The notes under the pieces were generated by a model that had not been told where the DNA came from, did no database searches, and saw only the letters and a list, made by a program, of their open reading frames with translations. Below, one piece after another: positions 31,117 to 37,547 of a stretch of 37,547 nt of DNA. Each line of letters starts with the position of its first letter. Within the stretch, counting starts at the first letter, position 1. A program made the translations under genes and the position numbers. The DNA is from Nitrospiraceae bacterium (GTDB taxonomy: Bacteria > Nitrospirota_A > Leptospirillia > Leptospirillales > Leptospirillaceae), in assembly GCA_028064945.1 (NCBI GenBank), contig JAPTWQ010000149.1:1-37547 (forward strand). Reading direction: 5' to 3'.

Positions 31117-31167
31117 ACCCGATCCTTTTTTCGAAATTCGTCAGAAGGAGGCTTTCGTCTGGCGACG

Positions 31168-31197
31168 TTGAATCCCGACGCTGATTTGGGGTATTCT
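31168..31197 (+). promoter_or_regulatory. Promoter of tRNA-Ser(GCT)
   Basis: TTGAAT (31168-31173) and TATTCT (31192-31197), 18 bases apart. The start is expected near 31204. Confidence 0.5.
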
Positions 31198-31240
31198 TCC
31201 TCGTCTGATTCTTGAAAAAAAACACCCGATCAATTCCCTT

Positions 31241-31333
31241 GGAGAGGTGGCCGAGTGGTCGAAGGCGTCCGCCTGCTAAGCGGATGTAGGACCAAAAGTC
31301 CTACCCAGGGTTCAAATCCCTGCCTCTCCGCCA
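31241..31333 (+). tRNA. tRNA-Ser (anticodon GCT), integration target
   Basis: Acceptor arms GGAGAGG and CCTCTCC pair fully, with discriminator G and encoded CCA (31331-31333). The anticodon stem CCGC/GCGG encloses CTGCTAA, giving anticodon GCT (reads AGC and AGU). A long variable arm is present. An integrase pseudogene begins 112 bases downstream in the same direction, the usual layout where the tRNA 3' end serves as attachment site. I found no second copy of the 3' end within the window. Confidence 0.97.
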
Positions 31334-31445
31334 TATAATGATTTCTTGTATTCGCCTCAAAACACTTTCCTCTGAAAATTGATTTCCTGGAACAATTTGG
31401 GACACTGAACCTCGAAGACAGCAATCTCTTCCAGGAGGTGTTTCC

Positions 31446-32413
31446 GTGGCGACGATCGACAAGCGGGACGACCTGCAATGGCGGGCTCAGACAAGACGCA
31501 AGGGCTTTCCTGTCCAGCGAAAAACATTCAACACCAGAGCCGAAGCCTGGGCGGCCGTTGTCGAGTCGGAAATGGTCCGGGTTGTCTTTGTCTCCCGGTC
31601 CGAATCGGAATCGACCACGCTCAAAGACCCGCTGGACCGCTACAAACAGGAAATACTTCCGACGAAGAAAAGCCAACATTCCATCCTGTCGCAAATCCGG
31701 CTCATTTCAGACCGTCTCGGGCAATATTCCCTTGCTGCGATCACCCCGTCCCTTCTTGCCAAATATCGCGACGAACGGGGGAAAGAAGTTGGTCCCCAAT
31801 CCGTCAAGCACGATCTCTCCCTCCTGTCCCGTCTGTTCAATGTTGCGATCAAGAAATGGGGAATCGCTCTTCCCATGGGAAATCAATTTCGGCAGATCCG
31901 GATGCCAGAACTAACTTGAGGGCAGGGAGCGGCGGGGACTTCCGAAGAACTGGAAAAGGTAGCCGCGGTAGCCGGATCGAAAGAGTTCGGAGACCTGCTT
32001 CGATTTGCCATCGAATCGGGGATGAGAAGAGGAGAGATTGTTTTCATGAAATGGGAACAACTGGACCTCAAAAAACGAACCCTTCGAATTCCCGAAACGA
32101 AAAATAACATTCCAAGGACTGTTCTCCTTTCTCGGGAAGCCCTCCGAATCCTCTCCGATCTCCCCAGGCGGATCGATGGATACGTATGGGGTTCAACCCC
32201 CGATTGGCTCTCTCATCTTTTCGCCAATTCTTGCAAAAAGCTGGGATTGAAGATCTTCGTTTCCACGATCTCCGGCACGAGGCGACCAGCCGGTTCTTCG
32301 AGAAGGGGCTGAACACCATGCAAGTGGCCGCCATCACGGGACACAAGACCTTGCAGATGTTAAAAAGATATACTCATTTAAAAGCGGAGGATCTTGCGGA
32401 GTTGTTGAAGTAA
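31446..32413 (+). pseudogene. Tyrosine recombinase (integrase), disrupted
   Basis: A phage/island-type integrase broken in at least two places. Part one (GTG at 31446, AGGAGG upstream) encodes the N-terminal and core-binding regions up to a TGA at 31917-31919. In the same frame the catalytic domain resumes (TSEELEKV, then ESGMRRGEIVFMKWEQLDLK, with the first catalytic Arg). Just after the stop, another frame reads EGRERR, the expected link, so two compensating indels are likely. At the A5 run near 32234-32238 the frame shifts again, and the rest ([36 protein letters not shown]) carries His, Arg, His and the nucleophile Tyr. All catalytic residues survive but in broken frames. It lies 112 bases past tRNA-Ser(GCT). 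Confidence 0.88.
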
Positions 32414-32452
32414 AGCCTTCCTTCCCGTTGAACTGGATCCAAGGAGAAAAGC

Positions 32453-32893
32453 ATGGCCTCATCGATCGAAGCAATCCAGAAGATCCTTCAGGAAACCGTC
32501 GCCCCGGGCTTCAGCGATATTCGGGAACGCCTGACTCGTGTCGAGCTTGAAATCAAGCGACTTGACGACAAGATAGATAGTGGTCTTCTCCGAAAAGACG
32601 AGCGAATGACCCACCTCTCGTCCATGTGGACAATCTTCACACGTTTACAGGTGTGTCCCACAAGCCCCATGTCCACTCGTCGGAAATATGGGTTAAGATC
32701 AGCCCTAAAGACAGGGGCTTGCGCGGCGTGTTCGGTCAAGGAAGGAACAATCGGAGTAAGCCCCACCCCCGAAAAGTCCCTTGAAAACCTGGAAAAACGA
32801 AAATATCGTTCACAGATCCGGAGGATTCCCCAACGGAGTCCGGAGGGTGAACGACAAAAACCGGGTCTCATGAGAAAAAAGACGCGTCCATAA
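32453..32893 (+). CDS. Coiled-coil protein, probably truncated or chimeric
   Basis: A 146-codon frame with AAGGAG before the ATG. The first 50 residues form a regular coiled coil (SIEAIQKILQETVAPGFSDI, RVELEIKRLDDKIDSG), like small proteins that accompany integrases. From about residue 60 the composition changes to Cys, Ser, Pro and Arg (RLQVCPTSPMSTRRKYG, ACAACSVKEGTIG), which looks like readthrough into non-coding or insertion-derived DNA. The junction lies near the inverted repeats at 32661-32721. I regard the N-terminal part as a real gene remnant and the C-terminal part as doubtful. Confidence 0.5.
   Translation: MASSIEAIQKILQETVAPGFSDIRERLTRVELEIKRLDDKIDSGLLRKDERMTHLSSMWTIFTRLQVCPTSPMSTRRKYGLRSALKTGACAACSVKEGTIGVSPTPEKSLENLEKRKYRSQIRRIPQRSPEGERQKPGLMRKKTRP
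32661..32721. repeat. Inverted repeat inside the coiled-coil gene (possible insertion-sequence end)
   Basis: CAAGCCCC (32661-32668) and GGGGCTTG (32714-32721) are exact inverted copies. The second also forms a local hairpin with AGCCCT at 32701. A further AAGCCCCAC follows near 32759. Such short G/C hairpins resemble the ends of IS200/IS605-type elements, but no transposase is present, so the identity is uncertain. Confidence 0.35.
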
Positions 32894-32959
32894 ACGCCGG
32901 TTCTTGCCAGCAGTCCAAATATTCCCGGGATATTCGATCAGGAGAAGGCCCTTACGGGA

Positions 32960-34018
32960 TCAGACCGTGATCTCATTTCCAAAGACAGTGGTCTTGTTCC
33001 TCCCGAGCGCCTTCGAGGTATAGAGGGCCTTGTCCGCCCGCTCCATCATGGCATTCCAGTCTGGACCAAAGCGCGCGCCATCGACACCGATCGAGATTGT
33101 CATGACCCCCATCTTCTGACGTTTTGTCACATTCGTGATCTCGATCTTTTCGACGGCCTTCCGGATTTTTTCGGCCACTCCGAATCCCTCATCCGAAGAT
33201 GCTCCGGGAAGGAGTAGGGCAAACTCCTCGCCTCCGACGCGGGCGGCCAGATCTCCCGGGCTTCTGACACACATTTTGAGTATCCTGGAGACAGCCACGA
33301 TCGCCTTGTCTCCGACCATGTGTCCATGAGTATCGTTGATCGTCTTGAAATGGTCGATATCGAGCATCAAAACCGCCATCTCCTTCCCGGTGTGCCGCCC
33401 ATCCGACAACAGTTCTTCCATCCTCGCATTAAGTCCCCGTCTGTTGAGAAGTTCCGTCAACGGGTCGATCAACGCCTCTGCCCGGGCCGTCCGGAGCTCC
33501 CGCTGCAGGATTTCAATTTTCTTCTGGCTCTCAGAGAGGTCGTGGCTCAGGCTGGCTGAACTTTCCTTGATGGAATGGGTGTCCCTGAGGACGGCTTCGA
33601 TCAGAGCCTTGAGCTTCGGCTCGTCCATTCCGTTTTTCTGGAGTGAAGCACCATAGGACTCCATCCCTTTCTGGACTCGCTCGGCTTCATGTGTTGTGGA
33701 CAACGTTGAATGGGAAAGCTTTTCCAGCAACTCCTGGATTTCCTTCGTGAGCGAATCCCGATGGTCGTTCAGAGGAAGGACATATTCCGGCGCCACATAT
33801 CTGAGAAAAAGATTCTCCACATCCTTGTCCGAAGGGAGGATCCCGGATTTGACGAGGGTGTCGAGGGCATCCGAGAGCCCCGGATTGATTCCTGACACAT
33901 ATTCGTAAACCACCGCATAATGAATCGGAGTGAAGGAAAATCCCAACTCCGTCATCCGCTGCAGGACAAGGCGGAAAATTTCGGCACTGGATATCTTGCT
34001 TTCTGGATATCGAAGCAT
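32960..34018 (-). CDS. Diguanylate cyclase (GGEEF domain)
   Basis: A 352-residue cytoplasmic protein. An N-terminal helical region (about 1-165) contains a predicted coiled coil (SASLSHDLSESQKKIEILQR). A GGDEF-type domain follows: DPLTELLNRRGLNARM, VLMLDIDHFKTINDTHGHMV, and RVGGEEFALLLPGA as the active site. These residues fit an active c-di-GMP synthase. The product-inhibition site, normally RxxD five residues before the signature, reads SPGD here with the Arg one place early, so feedback inhibition may be lost. The ATG at 34018 follows GGGAG; the frame is open to 34108. The N-terminal domain resembles other cyclases with DUF-like sensing helices, but I do not name it. Confidence 0.9.
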   Translation of the reverse strand: MLRYPESKISSAEIFRLVLQRMTELGFSFTPIHYAVVYEYVSGINPGLSDALDTLVKSGILPSDKDVENLFLRYVAPEYVLPLNDHRDSLTKEIQELLEKLSHSTLSTTHEAERVQKGMESYGASLQKNGMDEPKLKALIEAVLRDTHSIKESSASLSHDLSESQKKIEILQRELRTARAEALIDPLTELLNRRGLNARMEELLSDGRHTGKEMAVLMLDIDHFKTINDTHGHMVGDKAIVAVSRILKMCVRSPGDLAARVGGEEFALLLPGASSDEGFGVAEKIRKAVEKIEITNVTKRQKMGVMTISIGVDGARFGPDWNAMMERADKALYTSKALGRNKTTVFGNEITV

Positions 34019-34218
34019 GATCGCTCCCATCACGCCATAGGTCCGATGATTCCCGCAATAACACTTGAATGTGCATTCTAGCATAAGGTGACGATGATCA
34101 CATCTCAAAAATGGTGGGATACTGGACCAGGGAGCTCAGAATCGGGATAATCTAGCAGACAACTGATTGTCACATCTTTCTGGTTTTCCCGGACAATTCC
34201 GCTTTCATCTAGGAGAAT

Positions 34219-35480
34219 GAAACATTAAAATATTTACATATTATCTAATCCCTGCTACGGTCTCCTGTGGGATTTATTCTGATACACTCACAGGATCGAG
34301 GAGGGAGAGATGCCACGTACCTCAGCGCGGGCTCCGCTGGTTCTGAAACCGGAAGAGAGGAAACAACTGGTTCAGTTGTCCCAGTCTCGAACGGCCCCCG
34401 GACGAGAGATCGAACGGGCCAACATCCTGTTGCGCTATGCCGACGGGATAACGATCCAGGCGATTCATCGGGAGCTTGGCCTGTCCCGTCCCACCATTTA
34501 CAAATGTATCGACAAGGCCCTGGCGGCCGGGGTGGCCGTGGGTCTTCGTGACAAGCATCACCGGCCCAAGGCTCCGGAGATCACGGAGGAGGCCAAAAGC
34601 TGGGTCGTGAGCTTGGCCTGCACCAAACCCAAGGACCACGGACTGGCGGCTGAACTGTGGACCCTGTCAGCCTTGGCCGCCTTTATTCACGAAAGAGCGG
34701 AGGCGGCGGGGTTCCCGAGGCTGTCCAAAATTCCGAGGATGACGGTCTGGAGAATTCTCGATGCCGCCAACATCAAGCCTCACCGGATCCGGTACGACCT
34801 GGAAAAGAGAGATCCGGACTTCGACCGGAAGATGGCCGAAGTTCTGATGGTCTACCAGGAGGTCAACCTGAGAAACGCCACCTCTCCCACGCCCGAGGGA
34901 GAGGCGACCCCGGTCATCACGGTGAGCGTCGACGAAAAGCCGGGAATTCAGGCGCTGGGAACCACCGCTCCGGATCTTCCCCCTGTCCCGGGAAAGCATG
35001 CGTCGTTCGGACGGGATCACGAATACGTGCGTCATGGAACGGTCTCCATTCTGGCCGCGCTGGATCTTCATACCGGCGAAGTGATCGCCAATGTCGAAGA
35101 CCGTCATCGAAGCCAGGAGTTCGTTGCCCTTCTCAAGCGCCTGGACGATCATTATCCCAAGGAGGCGGTGATCCGGGTGGTTCTGGACAACCACTCGGCC
35201 CACATCTCCCGGGAAACCATGGCGTATCTCTCGACCAGACCCAACCGCTTTGTCTATGTCCATACGCCCAAGCACGGGTCGTGGCTTAACCTTGTGGAAA
35301 CAGCCTTCTCGAAAATGGCCCGCACCTTTCTCCGGCATATTCGGGTCTCCTCAAAGAAGGAACTCAAGGAGCGCATTCTGAAAGGAATCGACGAATGGAA
35401 CGCAAACCCGGTGCTCTTCCGATGGAGCAATTTCGATCTCGGGTTGATATAAATTGTAAACCTATTTACGTTACAAACTA
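34219..35480 (+). mobile_element. IS630-family insertion sequence (ends approximate)
   Basis: A single-gene element around the transposase at 34310-35452. Imperfect inverted ends are suggested by AT-rich arms sharing TTTACA and a CCC block (about 34219-34253, and about 35445-35480 on the other strand). Just outside are near-identical 10-base copies, CTAGGAGAAT (34209-34218) and CTAGGAGGAT (35481-35490). IS630 elements usually duplicate only TA, so these copies may be chance, and the exact ends stay open. Confidence 0.6.
34310..35452 (+). CDS. IS630-family transposase
   Basis: A 380-residue DDE transposase. An N-terminal helix-turn-helix pair (EIERANILLRYADGITIQAI, RELGLSRPTIYKCIDKALAA) binds the ends. 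The catalytic domain shows D208 (ITVSVDEKPGIQ), D293 (RVVLDNHSAH) and E330 (HGSWLNLVETAFSKMARTFL). All three residues are present and the frame is intact, so it may be active. The ATG follows GAGGGAGAG. It is slightly longer than most IS630 transposases (about 340-360). Confidence 0.95.
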   Translation: MPRTSARAPLVLKPEERKQLVQLSQSRTAPGREIERANILLRYADGITIQAIHRELGLSRPTIYKCIDKALAAGVAVGLRDKHHRPKAPEITEEAKSWVVSLACTKPKDHGLAAELWTLSALAAFIHERAEAAGFPRLSKIPRMTVWRILDAANIKPHRIRYDLEKRDPDFDRKMAEVLMVYQEVNLRNATSPTPEGEATPVITVSVDEKPGIQALGTTAPDLPPVPGKHASFGRDHEYVRHGTVSILAALDLHTGEVIANVEDRHRSQEFVALLKRLDDHYPKEAVIRVVLDNHSAHISRETMAYLSTRPNRFVYVHTPKHGSWLNLVETAFSKMARTFLRHIRVSSKKELKERILKGIDEWNANPVLFRWSNFDLGLI

Positions 35481-35509
35481 CTAGGAGGATTCCCATCTTT
35501 TCACTCGGA

Positions 35510-36439
35510 GTGGTCAGCCATCTGTCCAGACATTCCAGCATGAACGACAAATCCGGCTGGGATATCGTTCTCTTTCATCTGGGAAAAACGCCAGTCTCCA
35601 TTGCCGGCCTCATCGACTTTTCTTTTATCGTTCTTCTCGGCTTCATCCTTCGACATTTTCTCAAGAGGACCCTGGCCGCCAGGGCCCAGACCCAGTCCTC
35701 GCCACAAACGCGCCACATGATGGGTCTTCTGTCGACCCTTGCCGCCAATCTCGTCTTCGCCCTGTTCATCGTCATCGCTCTCGACAACCTCGGCGTCCGG
35801 CTTTCTTTTCTTGGAGGCACTCTTGGCGTCCTGGGCATCGGGATCGGGATCGGCCTTCAGAATCTCGCCGCGAACATGATCGGACTGGTCGTCATCCTCC
35901 TTGAAAAATCCATCCAGATCGGCGATCTGATCGAAATCGACGGAGTACTCGGGACGGTCGTCGAAATCAAGGGGCGATCGACGACCGTCATGAGCCGCGA
36001 CAACATCGCCATCATCATTCCCAATGCCCATCTGATCTCCAACAAGGTCATTAACTGGAGCCACAGGGACCCCAAGACCCGCATGCATCTGAAAGTCGGA
36101 ATCGGGATGGATCCAGCACTCCTCGACAAGGCTGTCGACATTCTTCGAACGCTGGCACTTTCCCATCCCGACATTCTGCCGGACCCGCCACCAGCGGTCT
36201 GGTTCACCGAATTCGGCGCATCATCCTTCAACCTCGAACTCGTTTACTGGATCAACGACGTAACCCTCCGCCACACCACCCTCTCCGACCTCAACTTCAG
36301 GATCGCAAGAGAGTTCCAGGCTGCGGGAATCGATCTTCCCTATCCGCACAACGTCGTGATCTTTTCACACGGACCAGACGCCGCAGGCGGCCCTTCCCCG
36401 CCATCACCTATTGCGCCCGGAACCCCTGCGGGGGGATAA
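35510..36439 (+). CDS. MscS-family mechanosensitive channel
   Basis: An about 309-residue MscS-type small-conductance channel that opens on hypo-osmotic shock. Membrane segments lie at about 27-46, 66-85 and 90-115. The last contains the pore-lining Gly/Ala-rich helix (TLGVLGIGIGIGLQNLAANM), followed by the beta domain (KSIQIGDLIEIDGVLGTVVE, IIIPNAHLISNKVINWS) and a C-terminal alpha/beta domain. The C-terminal tail is Pro/Gly-rich. The start is unclear: GTG at 35510 or ATG at 35540. The nearest strong AGGAGG (35483-35488) sits before an in-frame ATC at 35495. The IS630 element ends some 30 bases upstream and may have altered the native start or promoter. It overlaps the next gene by one base (TAATG). 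Confidence 0.88.
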   Translation: MVSHLSRHSSMNDKSGWDIVLFHLGKTPVSIAGLIDFSFIVLLGFILRHFLKRTLAARAQTQSSPQTRHMMGLLSTLAANLVFALFIVIALDNLGVRLSFLGGTLGVLGIGIGIGLQNLAANMIGLVVILLEKSIQIGDLIEIDGVLGTVVEIKGRSTTVMSRDNIAIIIPNAHLISNKVINWSHRDPKTRMHLKVGIGMDPALLDKAVDILRTLALSHPDILPDPPPAVWFTEFGASSFNLELVYWINDVTLRHTTLSDLNFRIAREFQAAGIDLPYPHNVVIFSHGPDAAGGPSPPSPIAPGTPAGG

Positions 36440-36750
36440 TGGATTCCATGAAAATAGGAATCCTCCTCTCGACCCATCCAGAAAAACAGGACGGAGAGCC
36501 CGTCCGTATGATTGCGGAAGCAGCTCTCGCCTCGGGCGACGATGTTTACCTCTATCTTCTCGACGAGGGGGCCCGCTTCCTCGCGCATCCGTGGGTTCAC
36601 GAACTTGTCGACCGGGGAGCGTCGGTCTATACCTGCGCCTACGCGGCCCAAAACCGTAAAATTCCGGATCCTGGAAAAACGACATTTTGCGGACTGGTGG
36701 TTCTGACCCAGGTTATCGAGGGGTGCGACCGATTTCTGGCTTTTGCCTGA
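36439..36750 (+). CDS. DsrE/TusD-like sulfur-relay protein
   Basis: A 103-residue DsrE-family protein. It starts MDSMKIGILLSTHPEK and carries the conserved cysteine C66 in VYTCAYAAQNRKI, equivalent to the persulfide-carrying Cys of DsrE/TusD. C84 and C96 follow. In E. coli TusD passes sulfur in tRNA thiolation; in sulfur oxidisers DsrE relays sulfane sulfur. The start overlaps the mscS stop; MKIGILL three codons in is an alternative. It is the first of three small genes that look like a TusDCB or DsrEFH set. Confidence 0.75.
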   Translation: MDSMKIGILLSTHPEKQDGEPVRMIAEAALASGDDVYLYLLDEGARFLAHPWVHELVDRGASVYTCAYAAQNRKIPDPGKTTFCGLVVLTQVIEGCDRFLAFA

Positions 36751-36760
36751 AAGGATTTTT

Positions 36761-37111
36761 GTGGCTTCTTCACACAGGACCCTTCTCATGATCAAGGCCG
36801 ATCCGGCCAATGACCCTCGCCCGGCAGAGGCGGTCCGTTCGGCTCTTGGCCTGATCGCAGGAGAGATACCCGTCACCGTCTACCTTTTCAGGGAGGCCCA
36901 CGCCCTTCTCCTGTCCTCCCAGGATGAACTTCTCGACCTTGAGGACGGAGAAGTCCTCCACCGGTTTCTCAAAACATTTTTCGACATGGCAGCAGAGATC
37001 TTTTACGAACCCTTCGCGTCGCCGCCACCCGGGGGAATCCGGGGGAAAGCACTGCCCCCAAAGGATCTGGGGCGGATGATTCCAAGCTTCGATCATACGA
37101 TCTTTTTTTAG
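36761..37111 (+). CDS. DsrF/TusC-like protein
   Basis: A 116-residue protein with a DsrE-like alpha/beta pattern (RTLLMIKADPANDPRPAEAV, VTVYLFREAHALL). No cysteine is present, as is often so for the TusC/DsrF member. The GTG at 36761 has AAAGGA upstream; a TTG at 36743 in the same frame is possible. It lies between the DsrE/TusD-like gene and the TusB-like gene, so assignment leans on order. Confidence 0.65.
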   Translation: MASSHRTLLMIKADPANDPRPAEAVRSALGLIAGEIPVTVYLFREAHALLLSSQDELLDLEDGEVLHRFLKTFFDMAAEIFYEPFASPPPGGIRGKALPPKDLGRMIPSFDHTIFF

Positions 37112-37121
37112 GACGGACAGC

Positions 37122-37373
37122 ATGCTCATCCTCATCCGGCAAGATCCGGACTCCCGCCTCCGGGAAGTCATCACCTCGATCGAGGAAGAAAGTCCCGGCT
37201 CGTTACTCGTCTATCTGAAGGGGACCGGCCTTTCCGGCCCGACCTCACCCCCCCTGGTCCTGCCGGACCGGACTTTTTCCATTTCAGCATCCATTCCAGG
37301 TGTTTCGCAGATCGATTCCAAGGCCCTTCTCGACCTGGTTCACGACAATGAGCGCATTCTCGTTCTTCCCTGA
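37122..37373 (+). CDS. DsrH/TusB-like protein
   Basis: An 83-residue protein that starts MLILIRQDPDSRLREVITSI and ends LVHDNERILVLP, a pattern like TusB/DsrH (about 95 residues). The functional Cys of DsrH is not seen, so its role in a sulfur relay is uncertain. The ATG follows AGGACGG; it begins 10 bases after the previous gene. Confidence 0.6.
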   Translation: MLILIRQDPDSRLREVITSIEEESPGSLLVYLKGTGLSGPTSPPLVLPDRTFSISASIPGVSQIDSKALLDLVHDNERILVLP

Positions 37374-37426
37374 TCCTTTTCTCCCCGGAAGAGACGTCGT
37401 TCATTTTTTCATCCTCCCCAACCCCC

Positions 37427-37455
37427 TTGTTTTCCACTGCACCTGACGGTATGAT
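37427..37455 (+). promoter_or_regulatory. Promoter of tRNA-Ser(GGA)
   Basis: TTGTTT (37427-37432) and TATGAT (37450-37455) with a 17-base spacer. The start is expected near 37462, about 26 bases before the tRNA. Confidence 0.6.
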
Positions 37456-37487
37456 TGTCGGATGTTCCGCATTTGATCGCCTTGCGT

Positions 37488-37547
37488 GGAGAGATGTCCG
37501 AGCGGCCGAAGGAGCACGACTGGAAATCGTGTAGGTGCCTAAAAAGT
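37488..37547 (+). tRNA. tRNA-Ser (anticodon GGA), 3' end outside window
   Basis: Acceptor 5' arm GGAGAGA, a D arm, and anticodon stem CACGA/TCGTG enclosing CTGGAAA, giving anticodon GGA (reads UCC and UCU). The sequence stops in the variable arm. The 5' part is nearly that of tRNA-Ser(CGA). Confidence 0.93.

Noticed and set aside
1..37547. CRISPR array or tandem repeat array
   Set aside because: I saw no regularly spaced direct repeats anywhere in the window.

Overview
The window reads as bacterial chromosome, moderately GC-rich. I would place it in an acidophilic Nitrospirota lineage such as Leptospirillum. The pointers are a sigma-54 (FleS/FleR type) flagellar hierarchy, a split glycine decarboxylase (gcvPA/gcvPB) next to a lipoate-type transferase, queG, a single-domain globin, and a DsrE/TusBCD-like sulfur-relay trio. 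This placement is inference from gene content; no marker gene here fixes the genus.

1-17.8 kb, minus strand: an almost unbroken convoy. Read in transcription order it is a PpiD-like anchored chaperone, gcvT, gcvH, gcvPA, gcvPB, a lipoate/octanoate transferase, a small protein resembling the N-terminal domain of HD-GYP proteins, an HDOD protein, queG, a FleQ-like sigma-54 activator, a large TPR protein, a FleS-like kinase, a FleR-like regulator, then (behind a clear sigma-54 promoter) flgB, flgC, fliE, fliF and the 5' part of fliG. Many junctions overlap by a few bases, so translation is probably coupled. The glycine cleavage genes sit with an enzyme able to attach the lipoyl arm to GcvH. The FleQ/FleS/FleR-type genes sit next to the flagellar genes they are expected to control.

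17.8-26.6 kb: shorter units. They are a globin with a CRP/FNR-type palindrome placed as in a class II promoter, an outer-membrane-like protein, a rhodanese, a methyltransferase plus small protein, a degenerate-GGDEF protein plus a 53-residue membrane protein, and a minus-strand operon of dksA-like gene, SDR, zinc-type MDR dehydrogenase, TPR lipoprotein and a DapF-family protein in which both catalytic cysteines are serine.

26.9-31.3 kb: tRNA-Ser(CGA), followed closely by a PAS-type sigma-54 activator. Downstream lie a candidate enhancer dyad, a sigma-54 promoter, a 37-codon hydrophobic peptide gene and a strong terminator. This compact activator-peptide module is the best candidate for something undescribed. 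Then come tadA, an SDR, an exported TPR protein, tRNA-Ser(TGA) and tRNA-Ser(GCT).

31.4-37.5 kb: an accessory region entered at tRNA-Ser(GCT). It holds a decayed tyrosine integrase, a truncated-looking coiled-coil gene, a diguanylate cyclase and an IS630-family element, followed by mscS, the DsrE/TusCB-like trio and a partial tRNA-Ser(GGA). The four tRNA-Ser genes in the window together cover the whole serine codon set, and each has its own recognisable promoter.
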